A DNA stretch of 64,000 bases from assembly GCF_028206795.1 (NCBI RefSeq), contig NZ_JAQLFJ010000004.1, positions 68,666 to 132,665 of the forward strand, in the 5' to 3' direction. Shown here piece after piece: positions 46,573 through 55,210 of this stretch. Source of the stretch: Collinsella aerofaciens (lineage in GTDB: Bacteria > Actinomycetota > Coriobacteriia > Coriobacteriales > Coriobacteriaceae). Position numbers and translations under genes: made by a program. The first letter of the stretch is position 1, and every line of letters begins with the position of its first letter. Under the pieces are notes generated by a model that saw only the letters and a list, made by a program, of their open reading frames with translations, made no database searches and was not told the DNA's origin.

Positions 46573-47382
46573 CTACAAGGTCTGTTCGTTCAGGAAGACC
46601 AAAGTGTTCTTATTTGAAAGCTCGGGAAAGTGACGATAACCAACGTCAAACGCGGTGAGCCCGCTTACATCCTCGAGCTTGTTTTCTGCCATCCAGCGCA
46701 CCATGGAACCACGTGCCTTTTTGCTGGCGGTCGAGCGCTGGATGGGCTTGCCGTTGCGGATGCCTTCGCCAAAGAGGCACGTGACGACCGTGGCGTCGCC
46801 CGCGAGATGGGGCAGAACGGCTTTGGCGTACTCTACGCTGGCGAGGTTGACGATCGTGGTGTTTGAGCCTGCCGGGGCGATAGCCCGCGCGAGCTTGTCG
46901 CTCCAAAACGCATAGAGGTCTCGGGCATCGTCAACGGCGAGCTTCGCGCCCATCTCCAGCCGATACGGTTCGACGGCATGAAAGGGACGAACACACCCGT
47001 AGAGGCCGGAGAGGATCCACAGATGGTCTTGCAGCCAGGCGAGCTGCGCGGAATCCATCACCTCGGGTGCCATGCTCTGGTATTGAATTCCGTGATAGGA
47101 CATGACGGCAGGGGAGAGGTGACGGGCGAGTGCGGGATTGTCGAGATCGCCGTTTCCCAAGATGGGCCCGAACTCATGCAGGGTGTTGAGGCAAGGCCCC
47201 AGCAGTTTGTCACTCACGTTCCATAGCGCCTGCAGACCGCCGCTGCCTTCATTCCGCTCGATATCTTGCAGCGCGCGGTGGATGCGAGCCGTCTCGTGCA
47301 CAAAAGGTGGAATGCCCAGGACTTCAAAAGCATCTTGGGCCGAGCGCATTTGCTTGGCGGGTGAAACGATGACCTGGAGCAT
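46573..47382 (-). CDS. yaaA: YaaA family peroxide stress protein
   Basis: 269 residues of the DUF328/UPF0246 family; E. coli YaaA lowers free iron during peroxide stress and binds DNA. Seen: MLQVIVSPAKQM start, YGCVRPFHAVEPYRLEM in the middle and KKARGSMVRWM plus FDVGYR near the end. ATG 47382 has GGAGAG just upstream. The longer frame to 47583 would run through the inverted repeat at 47406-47472 and is rejected. Confidence 0.9.
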   Translation of the reverse strand: MLQVIVSPAKQMRSAQDAFEVLGIPPFVHETARIHRALQDIERNEGSGGLQALWNVSDKLLGPCLNTLHEFGPILGNGDLDNPALARHLSPAVMSYHGIQYQSMAPEVMDSAQLAWLQDHLWILSGLYGCVRPFHAVEPYRLEMGAKLAVDDARDLYAFWSDKLARAIAPAGSNTTIVNLASVEYAKAVLPHLAGDATVVTCLFGEGIRNGKPIQRSTASKKARGSMVRWMAENKLEDVSGLTAFDVGYRHFPELSNKNTLVFLNEQTL

Positions 47383-47405
47383 GAACTCTCCTATGCCAAA
47401 AAGGA

Positions 47406-47472
47406 AGTTGCGGTGGAATACGGTCTGTTTTGGTCGTTTATGGGCCAGTTTAGTCCGTATTTCACCGCAACT
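47406..47472 (-). terminator. Long inverted repeat after the M18 aminopeptidase
   Basis: Arms AGTTGCGGTGGAATACGG (47406-47423) and CCGTATTTCACCGCAACT (47455-47472) pair over 18 bases with one mismatch around a 31-base loop. It lies 14 bases past the aminopeptidase stop on the minus strand. No strong U-run. Similar in style to the other gene-end inverted repeats. Confidence 0.65.
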
Positions 47473-47485
47473 GATGAAGGGTTGG

Positions 47486-48883
47486 TTAGGCGCGCTCGAG
47501 GAAGGCCTTGTAGCCGCGATAGGCCTCGTAGATATCGGCCTTGTTAGCGACCTCCCACAGGGCGTGCATGGACAGGACGGCAACGCCAGAGTCGATGACG
47601 TTCATGCCGTACTTGGCCATGATGTAGGCGATGGTGCCGCCGCCACCTGCGTTGACGCGGCCGAGCTCGCAGGTCTGGAAGTCAACGCCCGCCTCGTCCA
47701 TGATGTCGCGGACGAGGGCCACGTACTCGGCGTCGGCGTCGTTGGAGCCGCCCTTGCCGCGGCTGCCCGTGTACTTGTTAAAGCACAGGCCACGACCCAT
47801 AAAGGCAGCGTTCTTGGTCTCGAACTTGCCGGCATAGCCCGGGTCGAAGCCGGCAGACACGTCGGAGGAAAGCATGCGGCTGCGGGCGAGCGCGCGGCGC
47901 AGGGCCAGCGGGCTATCCTCGCCGGCGAGCGTCATGATCTCGGCGACGGTGTTCTCGAAGAAGCGGCTCGTCATGCCGGTGGCGCCCACGGAGCCGATCT
48001 CCTCCTTGTCGACGATGAGCGTTATGCTCGTGCGCTCCACGTTGGCGACGTCGATCTGGGCAAGCATGGAGGGGTAAGCGCAGACGCGGTCGTCGTGGCC
48101 ATAGCCCAAAATCATGGAGCGGTCGAGACCCATGTCGCGGGCGGGGCCGGCGGGCACGACCTCGATCTCGGCGGAGAGGAAGTCCTCCTCCTCGACGTCG
48201 TACTGCTCCTTGAGGATGTCCAGGAACATCTGTTTGACGGGCTCCTTGGGGGCGTCCTTGTCGTCCTCATCGAACTTGACGGGGCGGCCGCCCACGATCA
48301 CGTCGAGGATCTCGGCGTCGACGGCGTCCTTGGCGGGCTTGGCCATCTGCTCGCTCGAGAGATGGATCAGCAGGTCGGAGATGGTAAAGACCGGATCGTC
48401 TGCCTTGTCGCCGATGTTGATGTCGACGGTGGTGCCGTCCTTTTTGCAGATGACGCCCACGAGTGCAAGCGGGGAGGCCACCCAGTGGTAGCTCTTGACG
48501 CCGCCGTAGTAGTGCGTGTCGAGGTAGGCCATGTCGCCGGCCTCGAAGGTGGGGTTTTGCTTGAGGTCCAGGCGCGGCGAGTCCACGTGGGCGCCCAGGA
48601 TGTTGAAGCCCTGCTCGAGCGGGGCGGTGCCCAGGTTGACGAGCATAAGGTCCTTGCCGTGGTTGGCGGCGTACACCTTGTCGCCTGCCTTGAGCTCGCG
48701 GCCCTCGGCGATCACGGTCTCCAGGTCGACGTAGCCCGCCTCCTCGGCCATCTTGATACCGGTCTTGACGCATAGACGCTCGGTCTTGTTCTCACTCAAA
48801 AACTGCTTATAGCCGCGGCAAAGCTCCTCGAGCTCCTCGATCTGCTGTGGCGTGTACTTTTTCCATGCGCAGGGACGCTCCAT
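47486..48883 (-). CDS. M18 family zinc aminopeptidase
   Basis: Dodecameric metallo-aminopeptidase that removes acidic N-terminal residues in known relatives. 465 residues. Metal and catalytic motifs: GAHVDSPRLDLKQNP, VDKEEIGSVGATGM (Glu pair), SADVSAGFDP-like segment and the C-terminal GVAVLSMHALWE with a zinc-binding His. Start ATG 48883 follows AAAGGAGC; a longer frame to 49282 overlaps the polA promoter and start and is rejected. Confidence 0.92.
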   Translation of the reverse strand: MERPCAWKKYTPQQIEELEELCRGYKQFLSENKTERLCVKTGIKMAEEAGYVDLETVIAEGRELKAGDKVYAANHGKDLMLVNLGTAPLEQGFNILGAHVDSPRLDLKQNPTFEAGDMAYLDTHYYGGVKSYHWVASPLALVGVICKKDGTTVDINIGDKADDPVFTISDLLIHLSSEQMAKPAKDAVDAEILDVIVGGRPVKFDEDDKDAPKEPVKQMFLDILKEQYDVEEEDFLSAEIEVVPAGPARDMGLDRSMILGYGHDDRVCAYPSMLAQIDVANVERTSITLIVDKEEIGSVGATGMTSRFFENTVAEIMTLAGEDSPLALRRALARSRMLSSDVSAGFDPGYAGKFETKNAAFMGRGLCFNKYTGSRGKGGSNDADAEYVALVRDIMDEAGVDFQTCELGRVNAGGGGTIAYIMAKYGMNVIDSGVAVLSMHALWEVANKADIYEAYRGYKAFLERA

Positions 48884-49049
48884 GACGCAGGCTCCTTTCG
48901 AATCGATCGTACTGGTTGATGTACCGTGAGCAATCGTATCACGCGCGGGCCCGCGGCGGCAGGGAAGCTTGATGTGCGGTGGCCGCGGGGCGGGGAGCGT
49001 GTAAACTGGAGTGAGCAAACCGTGCCCAGCCCAAAGCGAGGTATTCAAT

Positions 49050-51800
49050 ATGTCTGACAAGCGCCGCACTTTTGCCGTTATCGACGGCAACTCGCTCATG
49101 CACCGCGCCTTCCACGCCGTGCCGCCGACCATGAACGCGCCGGACGGTCGCCCCACCAACGCGATCTTTGGCTTTCTGAACATGTTTCTCAAGATGATCG
49201 ACGCCTTTAACCCCGACGGTGTGGTCGTGGCGTTTGACAAGGGCAAGCCGCGCGTGCGCATGGAGATGCTGCCGCAGTACAAGGCTCAGCGCCCGCCCAT
49301 GGACCCCGATCTGCACGCACAGTTTCCCATGATTAAGGAGCTGCTTACCGCGCTCAACGTGCCGATTTTGCAGTCCGAGGGCTGGGAAGGCGATGACATC
49401 CTGGGCACTATGGCGCGCCTGGGCGAGCAGGCCGGCTGTGACATGCTGCTGGTGACCGGCGATCGCGATATGTATCAGCTCGTGACCGAGCACGTCAACG
49501 TGGTCTCGACCCGCAAGGGCCTGTCCGACGTGGCGATCATGACGCCCGAGAGCGTGGACGACCTGTATCACGGCATTACGCCGGCGCTCGTGCCCGATTT
49601 TTACGGTCTAAAGGGCGACACGTCCGATAACATCCCCGGCGTGCCGGGCATCGGCCCCAAAAAGGCGAGCGCGCTCATCGCACAGTACGGCAGCTTGGAC
49701 GAGGTCATCGCGCATGCCGACGAGGTCAAGGGCAAGATGGGCGAGAACCTGCGTGCACACATCGACGACGCACTACTGAGCCGCAAGGTTGCGACAATTC
49801 GCACCGATGCGCCCGTCGAGCTCGACTTTGAGGCGACGTCCTTCCCGGCGTTTTCTGCCGATGAAGTGTCCGCGGCGCTGGGCACGCTTGGTATCACCGC
49901 CATGCAGAACCGTTTCTTGGCGCTGATCGGCGGCGAGGGCGGGGCTGCGGCCACTGCCAGCACGTTTGAGATACCCACGGTTTCGCGTGCCGCCGCTGGC
50001 GACGCCGAGGCACTTGCCGCCGTGGCGGCCGAGGTTGTCCGTGCGATCGCGGCGGGCGAGTGGATCGCCGCCGTGGTGGACGATGACAAGGAGGAGGGTG
50101 CGCTCTTTGGCTTGACGCGTACGCTGTGGCTGGCGACGTCCAAGGGGCTCTTTGCGCTCGAGGAGGGCGACGGCGCCTCCACTGCCGTAGTCGATGGCTT
50201 CAACTTCGCTCACGGTGTGATCGCCGGCGTGCTTGCGCGTCTGTTTATGGAGGGCCGCGTGGCGAGCCCGGACATGAAGACGCTGCTGCACGAGCTTTCG
50301 CCCATCGATTCTTCCGAGTCCGAGCTCATGGATCCGCTGACAGTCGATTCCACGCGCATCTTCGACACCGTGGTTGCTGCCTACCTGCTGGATTCCGACC
50401 GCTCCGAGTTCGATGAGGCGTATCTGGCCGATACCTATCTGCAGATGGCGCTGCCTGCGGCGCGCGGTGCAGAGGATGCCGGCGAGGACGCTCCGGCGCC
50501 TGCCGCCCGTACTGCGGCTCTGACGCTGGCGCTGGTCGCACCGTTGCGCGACCGCATGGCCCGCGAGAACGCCGCCAACGTGTTCGATGGCATCGAGATG
50601 CCACTCGTGCCGGTGCTTGCCAAGATGGAGCGCGCGGGCATGCTCGTGGACCCCGACCGTCTGCATAGTCTGTCCGAGGGGCTTGCTACCCAGATTGCCG
50701 AGGTCGAGCGAAACATTCGAGACCTGGCGGGTGACGAGACCTTTAACATCGGCAGCCCCATGCAGCTCTCGCATGTGCTGTTTGACGTTATGGGGCTTCC
50801 GACCAAGGGCCTCAAGAAGACCAAGCGCGGCTACTATTCGACCAACGCCAAGGTGCTGAGCGACCTTGCCCGTGACCACGAGATCGTGCGTCTGATCTTG
50901 GATTGGCGTGAGAAGTCCAAGATCAAGTCCACTTACCTGGATACGCTGGGCCCGCTGCGTCGTGGCGATGGCCGCGTGCACACCACCTACAACCAGACCA
51001 TCACGGCGACGGGCCGCCTGTCCTCGAGCGACCCGAACCTACAGAACATCCCGACGCGCTCTGAGCTTGGTCGTACCGTCAAGACGGCGTTTTCGGCGGG
51101 CGAGGGCAGCGTCTTTTTGGCGGTGGACTACTCGCAGATCGAGTTGCGCCTACTCGCGCATCTTTCGGGTGATGAACATCTGGTACGTGCCTTTAACGAG
51201 GGTGAGGACTTCCATGCCGAGACGGCCGCACGCGTGTTTGGCGTTCCCGTGTCCGAGGTAACGCTCGACCTGCGCAGCCGCGCCAAGGCCGTGAACTTTG
51301 GCATCGTGTACGGTCAGCAGGCGTACGGCCTGTCGCAGTCGCTGCACATCTCGATGGCCGAGGCGCGCGACATGATCGACCGCTACTACGAGGCCTACCC
51401 GGGCGTGCGCACGTTCCTCGACAACGTGGTGGCGCGCGCCAAGCAGACGGGCTATGCCGAGACCATGTACGGACGCCGTCGTCATATTCCGGAGCTCAAG
51501 GCCAAAAACCCGCAGCTCCGCGGCTTTGGCGAGCGCACGGCTATGAACCATCCCATGCAGGGTACCGCGGCGGACATCATCAAGATTGCCATGGCCCGCG
51601 TAAGCCGCCGCCTGGAAGAAGAGGGCTTTGCCGCCCACATGATTCTGCAAGTGCACGACGAACTGGACTTTGAGTGCCCCATCGACGAAGTCGAGCGCCT
51701 AACCACCATGGTCCGCGACGTCATGGAACACGTAGTAGACCTCCACGTCCCCCTAATCGCCGAAGCTTCGACTGGAGTGACCTGGGCAGACGCCAAGTAA
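49050..51800 (+). CDS. polA: DNA polymerase I
   Basis: Replication/repair polymerase. 916 residues: 5'-3' nuclease domain (about 1-290, with GWEGDDILG and VTGDRDMYQLV), a central 3'-5' exonuclease-like domain (about 310-530) lacking a recognisable catalytic acid set, and the A-family polymerase domain with DYSQIELRLLAH (motif A), RAKAVNFGIVYGQQAYGLS (motif B) and QVHDELDFE (motif C). Proofreading is therefore probably absent, as in many actinobacterial Pol I. ATG 49050 follows GCGAGG. Confidence 0.97.
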   Translation: MSDKRRTFAVIDGNSLMHRAFHAVPPTMNAPDGRPTNAIFGFLNMFLKMIDAFNPDGVVVAFDKGKPRVRMEMLPQYKAQRPPMDPDLHAQFPMIKELLTALNVPILQSEGWEGDDILGTMARLGEQAGCDMLLVTGDRDMYQLVTEHVNVVSTRKGLSDVAIMTPESVDDLYHGITPALVPDFYGLKGDTSDNIPGVPGIGPKKASALIAQYGSLDEVIAHADEVKGKMGENLRAHIDDALLSRKVATIRTDAPVELDFEATSFPAFSADEVSAALGTLGITAMQNRFLALIGGEGGAAATASTFEIPTVSRAAAGDAEALAAVAAEVVRAIAAGEWIAAVVDDDKEEGALFGLTRTLWLATSKGLFALEEGDGASTAVVDGFNFAHGVIAGVLARLFMEGRVASPDMKTLLHELSPIDSSESELMDPLTVDSTRIFDTVVAAYLLDSDRSEFDEAYLADTYLQMALPAARGAEDAGEDAPAPAARTAALTLALVAPLRDRMARENAANVFDGIEMPLVPVLAKMERAGMLVDPDRLHSLSEGLATQIAEVERNIRDLAGDETFNIGSPMQLSHVLFDVMGLPTKGLKKTKRGYYSTNAKVLSDLARDHEIVRLILDWREKSKIKSTYLDTLGPLRRGDGRVHTTYNQTITATGRLSSSDPNLQNIPTRSELGRTVKTAFSAGEGSVFLAVDYSQIELRLLAHLSGDEHLVRAFNEGEDFHAETAARVFGVPVSEVTLDLRSRAKAVNFGIVYGQQAYGLSQSLHISMAEARDMIDRYYEAYPGVRTFLDNVVARAKQTGYAETMYGRRRHIPELKAKNPQLRGFGERTAMNHPMQGTAADIIKIAMARVSRRLEEEGFAAHMILQVHDELDFECPIDEVERLTTMVRDVMEHVVDLHVPLIAEASTGVTWADAK

Positions 51801-51937
51801 GGGCATGACCACAATTCCAAAGTAATACAAAACCAGAAGGACGCCCCTCATCAACAAGGAGCGTCCTTCGTTCAATAAACATCAGCCAAAGTATCTAGGC
51901 GCCAAGACGCCATCCAGACGGCAAGCAAGTCACCGCA

Positions 51938-52067
51938 GGACCTGGCCGGGCGAGGCGGGTAAGTTTTTCGTAGATTCCGCACGAGCCGGAAAGCACTTAA
52001 TGTGCTTTCCGAGCGAGCCCAGGACCTGACCGAGCGAAAAACTTACCCGCCTCGCCCGGCCAGGTCC
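51938..52067. repeat. Long perfect inverted repeat, 33-bp arms
   Basis: Arms 51938-51970 and 52035-52067 are perfectly complementary over 33 bases (left arm begins GGACCTGGCCGGGCGAGG). Inside, GGAAAGCAC / GTGCTTTCC form a second hairpin (51988-52010). A variant of the arm start (AGGACCTGACCGAGCG) repeats at 52021. It fills the gap between convergent polA and a HAD gene. Possibly a bidirectional terminator; its length suggests a mobile or structured element. Confidence 0.85.
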
Positions 52068-52078
52068 GACGAGCAACG

Positions 52079-52906
52079 TTAACGAGCCGCCAAGATGGCG
52101 TCGATGAGCGTCAGTACGCCCCCGTCGTTGTTGCTCGGAATGCGCCACTTGGCATGTGCGTTCATGTGCTCCTCGGCATTGTCCACGATAAAGCTGTGCC
52201 CGACGCGCTCCAGCATGGGGATATCGTTGTAGGTGTCGCCCACGGCGGCCGCGTCGGCGATATCGATGCCCAGGTGATCGCACAGGTGCGCGACGCCCGA
52301 CCCCTTGTCGACGCCCAGGTTCATAAAGTCGATCCACTCGCGGCCAGCATTGGTGACATAGAGTCGGTCCGAGAACGCCGGGCTGTAGTCCTCGCGAAAC
52401 GCTGGCTCGGCATCGTAGGCGGGGAAGAAGATCGAAATCTTGTTGGATTCGATGTCAATGCCCTCAAAGCTATCGACGTAGTTGATCGTGTTGTAGTAGA
52501 CGCTGATCTCGTCGTGGTATTGATGGTCGCGGGCAAGTACGTAGAACTCGTCGAAGCAGCACAGGACGGGGACGGCGCGCGGATCCTCCGAGGCGCGGCT
52601 CAAGACCTGCTGATACAGCGCCACGTCGATAGTGCTCTTATAGATATAGTTGCCGCGATAGATAACGCAGGCTCCGTTATCGGGGCAAAAAGCGATGCGG
52701 CTCTTGATGTCCTCAAACATTTCTTCGAGTTTGGGGGCGGGGCGTCCGCTGGCGGGGCAGAACACGATGCCAGCCTTGGCGAGCTTGTCCAGGCGCTCGT
52801 CGAGGCCCTGAGGCAGTACGCGCTCGTCAGTCAGTAACGTCTTGTCCATATCGACGGCGAGAATCTTAATGTTGCCGATATTGGCGTCTGATTCGTAAGT
52901 CTGCAT
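52079..52906 (-). CDS. HAD-superfamily Cof-type phosphatase
   Basis: 275 residues. The HAD nucleophile motif is VDMDKTLLTDE (Asp about 20), followed by a C2-type cap and the late motif AAAVGDTYNDIPML with catalytic acids. Cof/YbjI-type sugar or cofactor phosphatases have this layout. Substrate unknown. It converges with polA across the long inverted repeat. GAAAGGCG lies upstream of ATG 52906. Confidence 0.87.
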   Translation of the reverse strand: MQTYESDANIGNIKILAVDMDKTLLTDERVLPQGLDERLDKLAKAGIVFCPASGRPAPKLEEMFEDIKSRIAFCPDNGACVIYRGNYIYKSTIDVALYQQVLSRASEDPRAVPVLCCFDEFYVLARDHQYHDEISVYYNTINYVDSFEGIDIESNKISIFFPAYDAEPAFREDYSPAFSDRLYVTNAGREWIDFMNLGVDKGSGVAHLCDHLGIDIADAAAVGDTYNDIPMLERVGHSFIVDNAEEHMNAHAKWRIPSNNDGGVLTLIDAILAAR

Positions 52907-52993
52907 AAAACGCGCCTTTCGGTTTCCAGAATGTTTCGGGCGTAATGACCCTCTACTTGGTAGTCGGGCGTATTTTCGCAGGATTGGCGCATA

Positions 52994-53011
52994 TTTGCAT
53001 CATCATTCACA
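52994..53011 (+). promoter_or_regulatory. ARG-box-like operator upstream of argG
   Basis: TTTGCATCATCATTCACA fits the ArgR box pattern W-N-TGNAT-N4-ATTCA closely (TGCAT / ATTCA half-sites). It is 40 bases upstream of the proposed -35 box. Confidence 0.5.
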
Positions 53012-53017
53012 AAGTAA

Positions 53018-53078
53018 TGAAAAAACTTTTCAGAAATTTGAATTTGTCGCTTGTACAGCAGGCACTTTAGCGTAATAT
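53018..53078 (+). promoter_or_regulatory. argG promoter with adjacent dyad
   Basis: TTGTAC (53051-53056) and TAATAT (53073-53078) are 16 bases apart, predicting transcription from about 53085. The palindrome TGAAAAAACTTTTCA (53018-53032) lies just upstream and may be an operator. The predicted RNA leader is about 375 bases before argG. Confidence 0.55.
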
Positions 53079-53181
53079 AGCGACCATCGAAAACGGAGAC
53101 GGAAAAACAACCGCTTACCGAGGAAAAGGTACCGTTTACGATATTAGAATTGCGCCCGGCGATAGGTGAAAGGAGAGGCAG

Positions 53182-53256
53182 ATGCAGTTCGTAAAAATCA
53201 TCACCACTGCAGACAATGCCATCCGACGCCAGCGCGCAATTTCCCGACGACGATAA
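53182..53256 (+). CDS. Arginine-rich leader peptide upstream of argG
   Basis: 24-codon ORF with an excellent ribosome-binding site (AAAGGAGAGG, five bases before ATG). Six of its 24 residues are Arg, in two groups: AIRRQR in the middle and SRRR as the final residues. The last three codons are CGA-CGA-CGA followed by TAA, although CGA is rare in neighbouring genes. The position between the argG promoter and argG, plus the overlapping complementary segments downstream, mark it as a probable attenuator leader peptide. It is too short for ordinary gene finders. Confidence 0.72.
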   Translation: MQFVKIITTADNAIRRQRAISRRR

Positions 53257-53328
53257 CAATCGTCTCTGTCCGCATGGGGCGAATTGCCTCAACAGAGTCA
53301 TTTTGAGGTCGTCGGGTTTTAGCACGAC
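53243..53328 (+). promoter_or_regulatory. Candidate arginine attenuator before argG
   Basis: CCCGACGAC (53243-53251, overlapping the leader's Arg codons) is perfectly complementary to GTCGTCGGG (53308-53316), which is followed by TTTT. Competing pairs exist: CTCTGT with ACAGAG (53264-53269 / 53292-53297), CCTCAA with TTGAGG (53287-53292 / 53303-53308), and GTCGT with ACGAC (53308-53312 / 53324-53328). Ribosome position on the leader would decide which forms. The U-run is short, so translational rather than transcriptional control is also possible. Confidence 0.55.
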
Positions 53329-53461
53329 ATAGCCGCATGTTTCTAGGGCATGCCTGTGATGCATTCTGCTGAATAACCTGATATTGCACGGTTTTTGACC
53401 TCAAGGTGACTTGCAACTGACCGATGTTCTAACTAGCTACCAAGGGCGAAAGGAAACAGCC

Positions 53462-54688
53462 ATGAGCAAGGAAAAAGTCGTTCTCGCATATTCCGGTGGT
53501 CTTGATACATCCGTATGTGTCAAGTGGCTCCAGGACGAGAAGAATCTCGATGTCGTTTGTGTCTGCGGCAATGTGGGCCAGGAAGAGACCGGACTGGATG
53601 CCAAGAAGCAGAAGGCGCTCGACCTGGGCGTTCTCGATTGCCAGGTGCTCGACCTGCGCGACGAGTTCTCCGATGAGTTCCTGACCAAAGCCATCGCCGC
53701 AAACTCCATGTATGAGAACAAGTATCCGCTGCTCTCCGCCCTGTCTCGCCCGCTGCTTGCCAAGAAGCTGGTTGAGGTCGCCCACGAGTTTGGCGCGACC
53801 TACGTCGCCCACGGCTGCACCGGCAAGGGTAACGACCAGGTCCGTTTTGAGGCCGCCGTCAAGGCCCTCGACCCCGAGCTCAAGGTTATCGCCCCGGTTC
53901 GCGAGTGGGACCTGAAGTGCCGTCCCGACGAGGTCGCCTATGCCCACGCCCACAACGTGCCGGTTCCCGAGGGTGCCAACGATAACCCCTATTCCATCGA
54001 CGACAACCTGTGGGGTCGCGCCATCGAGTGCGGTCACCTGGAGGACCCTTGGAATGAGCCGCTCGATGACGCTTGGGTTATGACCAAGAACCCCGAGGAC
54101 ACGCCTGACACCCCGACTTACACCGAGATTGAGTTTGAGGCCGGCAAGCCCGTCGCCGTAGACGGCAAGAAGATGAAGCTCTCCGAGATCGTCATCGCCC
54201 TCAACAAGATCTCCGGCGACAATGGCTTTGGCCGTCTCGATCTGGTCGAGGATCGCCTGGTGGGTCTTAAGAGCCGCGAGTGCTACGAGGTTCCCGGCGC
54301 CCTGACGCTCATCACCGCCCACAAGGCGCTCGAGGACATCTGCGTCGAGGGCGACCTGCTCAAGACCAAGATCAAGCTCGAGCAGGATTGGGCCACCGCC
54401 GTGTACAACGGCCAGTGGTACAGCCCGCTCAAAAACGCGCTCGATGCCTTTATGGCCGATACCCAGAAGTTCGTGACCGGCACTGTCCGTCTGAAGTTCT
54501 TTAAGGGCAACTGCCATGTCGTCGGCCGCAAGAGCCCCTTCAGCCTCTACGACTACGGTCTGGCTACCTACGACCGCGACACCACGTTTGACGAGAAGGC
54601 CAGCGCCGGCTTTATCGAGATCGATACGCTGTCGCTCAAGACGTGGGCAAAGGTCCAGGGCCCCAGCTCTGCTGCCGTCCAGGCCTAG
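53462..54688 (+). CDS. argG: Argininosuccinate synthase
   Basis: Joins citrulline and aspartate using ATP to form argininosuccinate, the penultimate step of arginine synthesis. 408 residues with the N-type ATP pyrophosphatase loop AYSGGLDTSV (residues 9-18), then GCTGKGNDQVRFE and REWDLKCRPDE. ATG 53462 follows AAAGGAAA by six bases; the frame from 53411 has no ribosome-binding site. argH follows 520 bases later with a small ORF between. Control is probably by ArgR and/or the leader peptide. Confidence 0.97.
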   Translation: MSKEKVVLAYSGGLDTSVCVKWLQDEKNLDVVCVCGNVGQEETGLDAKKQKALDLGVLDCQVLDLRDEFSDEFLTKAIAANSMYENKYPLLSALSRPLLAKKLVEVAHEFGATYVAHGCTGKGNDQVRFEAAVKALDPELKVIAPVREWDLKCRPDEVAYAHAHNVPVPEGANDNPYSIDDNLWGRAIECGHLEDPWNEPLDDAWVMTKNPEDTPDTPTYTEIEFEAGKPVAVDGKKMKLSEIVIALNKISGDNGFGRLDLVEDRLVGLKSRECYEVPGALTLITAHKALEDICVEGDLLKTKIKLEQDWATAVYNGQWYSPLKNALDAFMADTQKFVTGTVRLKFFKGNCHVVGRKSPFSLYDYGLATYDRDTTFDEKASAGFIEIDTLSLKTWAKVQGPSSAAVQA

Positions 54689-54841
54689 CGCCTCCTTCCC
54701 TTGGTATCCGCGCGGCCCATCCGCGTGATACATAACGGGCGCACGGGGTCCCTACCTTTCGTTATGCTTGCTGACACTTCTTAACATCGGTGGCCCCTAC
54801 GTTCCGCCCGCATATATGATGCCGCGTCTGCGGCTGGGTCC

Positions 54842-54876
54842 GAGCCCCGCCGGGGTTGTCCGGCGGGGCTCCTTCT
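54842..54876 (+). terminator. Terminator-like hairpin between argG and argH
   Basis: Eleven-base perfect stem GAGCCCCGCCG / CGGCGGGGCTC followed by CTTCT. It lies 153 bases past argG and 46 bases before the small ORF. Together with the gap size it suggests argG and argH are partly uncoupled. Confidence 0.75.
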
Positions 54877-54921
54877 ATCAATTTGTCGGCTCTGCGCCTA
54901 TATATATGAGGAGTATCCATT

Positions 54922-55092
54922 ATGTTCAATGCTATCGCGCATGCTTTACTTGCCCTCGCGCCCGAGTTCGATGCTGCAAGGGTCGAGGACGTCCCTATGA
55001 GCCTGAAGGCCTGGATCGATGGTTCGCAGGGCAACATCCGGAGGGAGACGTTGGGCGCCAAGTGCCTGGTGCGTCACTTCTTTGCTAATTAG
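54922..55092 (+). CDS. Small ORF of 56 codons between argG and argH
   Basis: Starts with ATG 54922 after GAGGAGT (seven-base spacer), and codon use is like the neighbouring genes. The protein is amphipathic: MFNAIAHALLALAPEFDAA, then VEDVPMSLKAWIDGSQGN, then RRETLGAKCLVRHFFAN at the end. No family recognised. It could be a small regulator or part of the arginine unit. It lies downstream of the argG terminator and 118 bases before argH. Confidence 0.55.
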   Translation: MFNAIAHALLALAPEFDAARVEDVPMSLKAWIDGSQGNIRRETLGAKCLVRHFFAN

Positions 55093-55210
55093 CTACATAG
55101 CTCCGCGCACGGTGGGGAATATGCAAAACTAGCGGTTGAAAAATCGCTTTAGCGACATGGCGCATTACTTTGGGCGCTTGTTTTGGTATTTGGAGAAAGG
55201 GGACGGTTCC

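Noticed and set aside
47138..48775. 545-codon plus-strand frame opposite the M18 aminopeptidase
   Set aside because: Shadow of a conserved enzyme with intact metal motifs on the minus strand.
51938..52067. Insertion-sequence ends or an IS remnant at the 33-bp inverted repeat
   Set aside because: No transposase fragment between or beside the arms and no obvious target duplication; kept only as a structured repeat.
54689..54921. Possible tRNA or riboswitch between argG and argH
   Set aside because: No cloverleaf or CCA end; only the GAGCCCCGCCG hairpin is supported.
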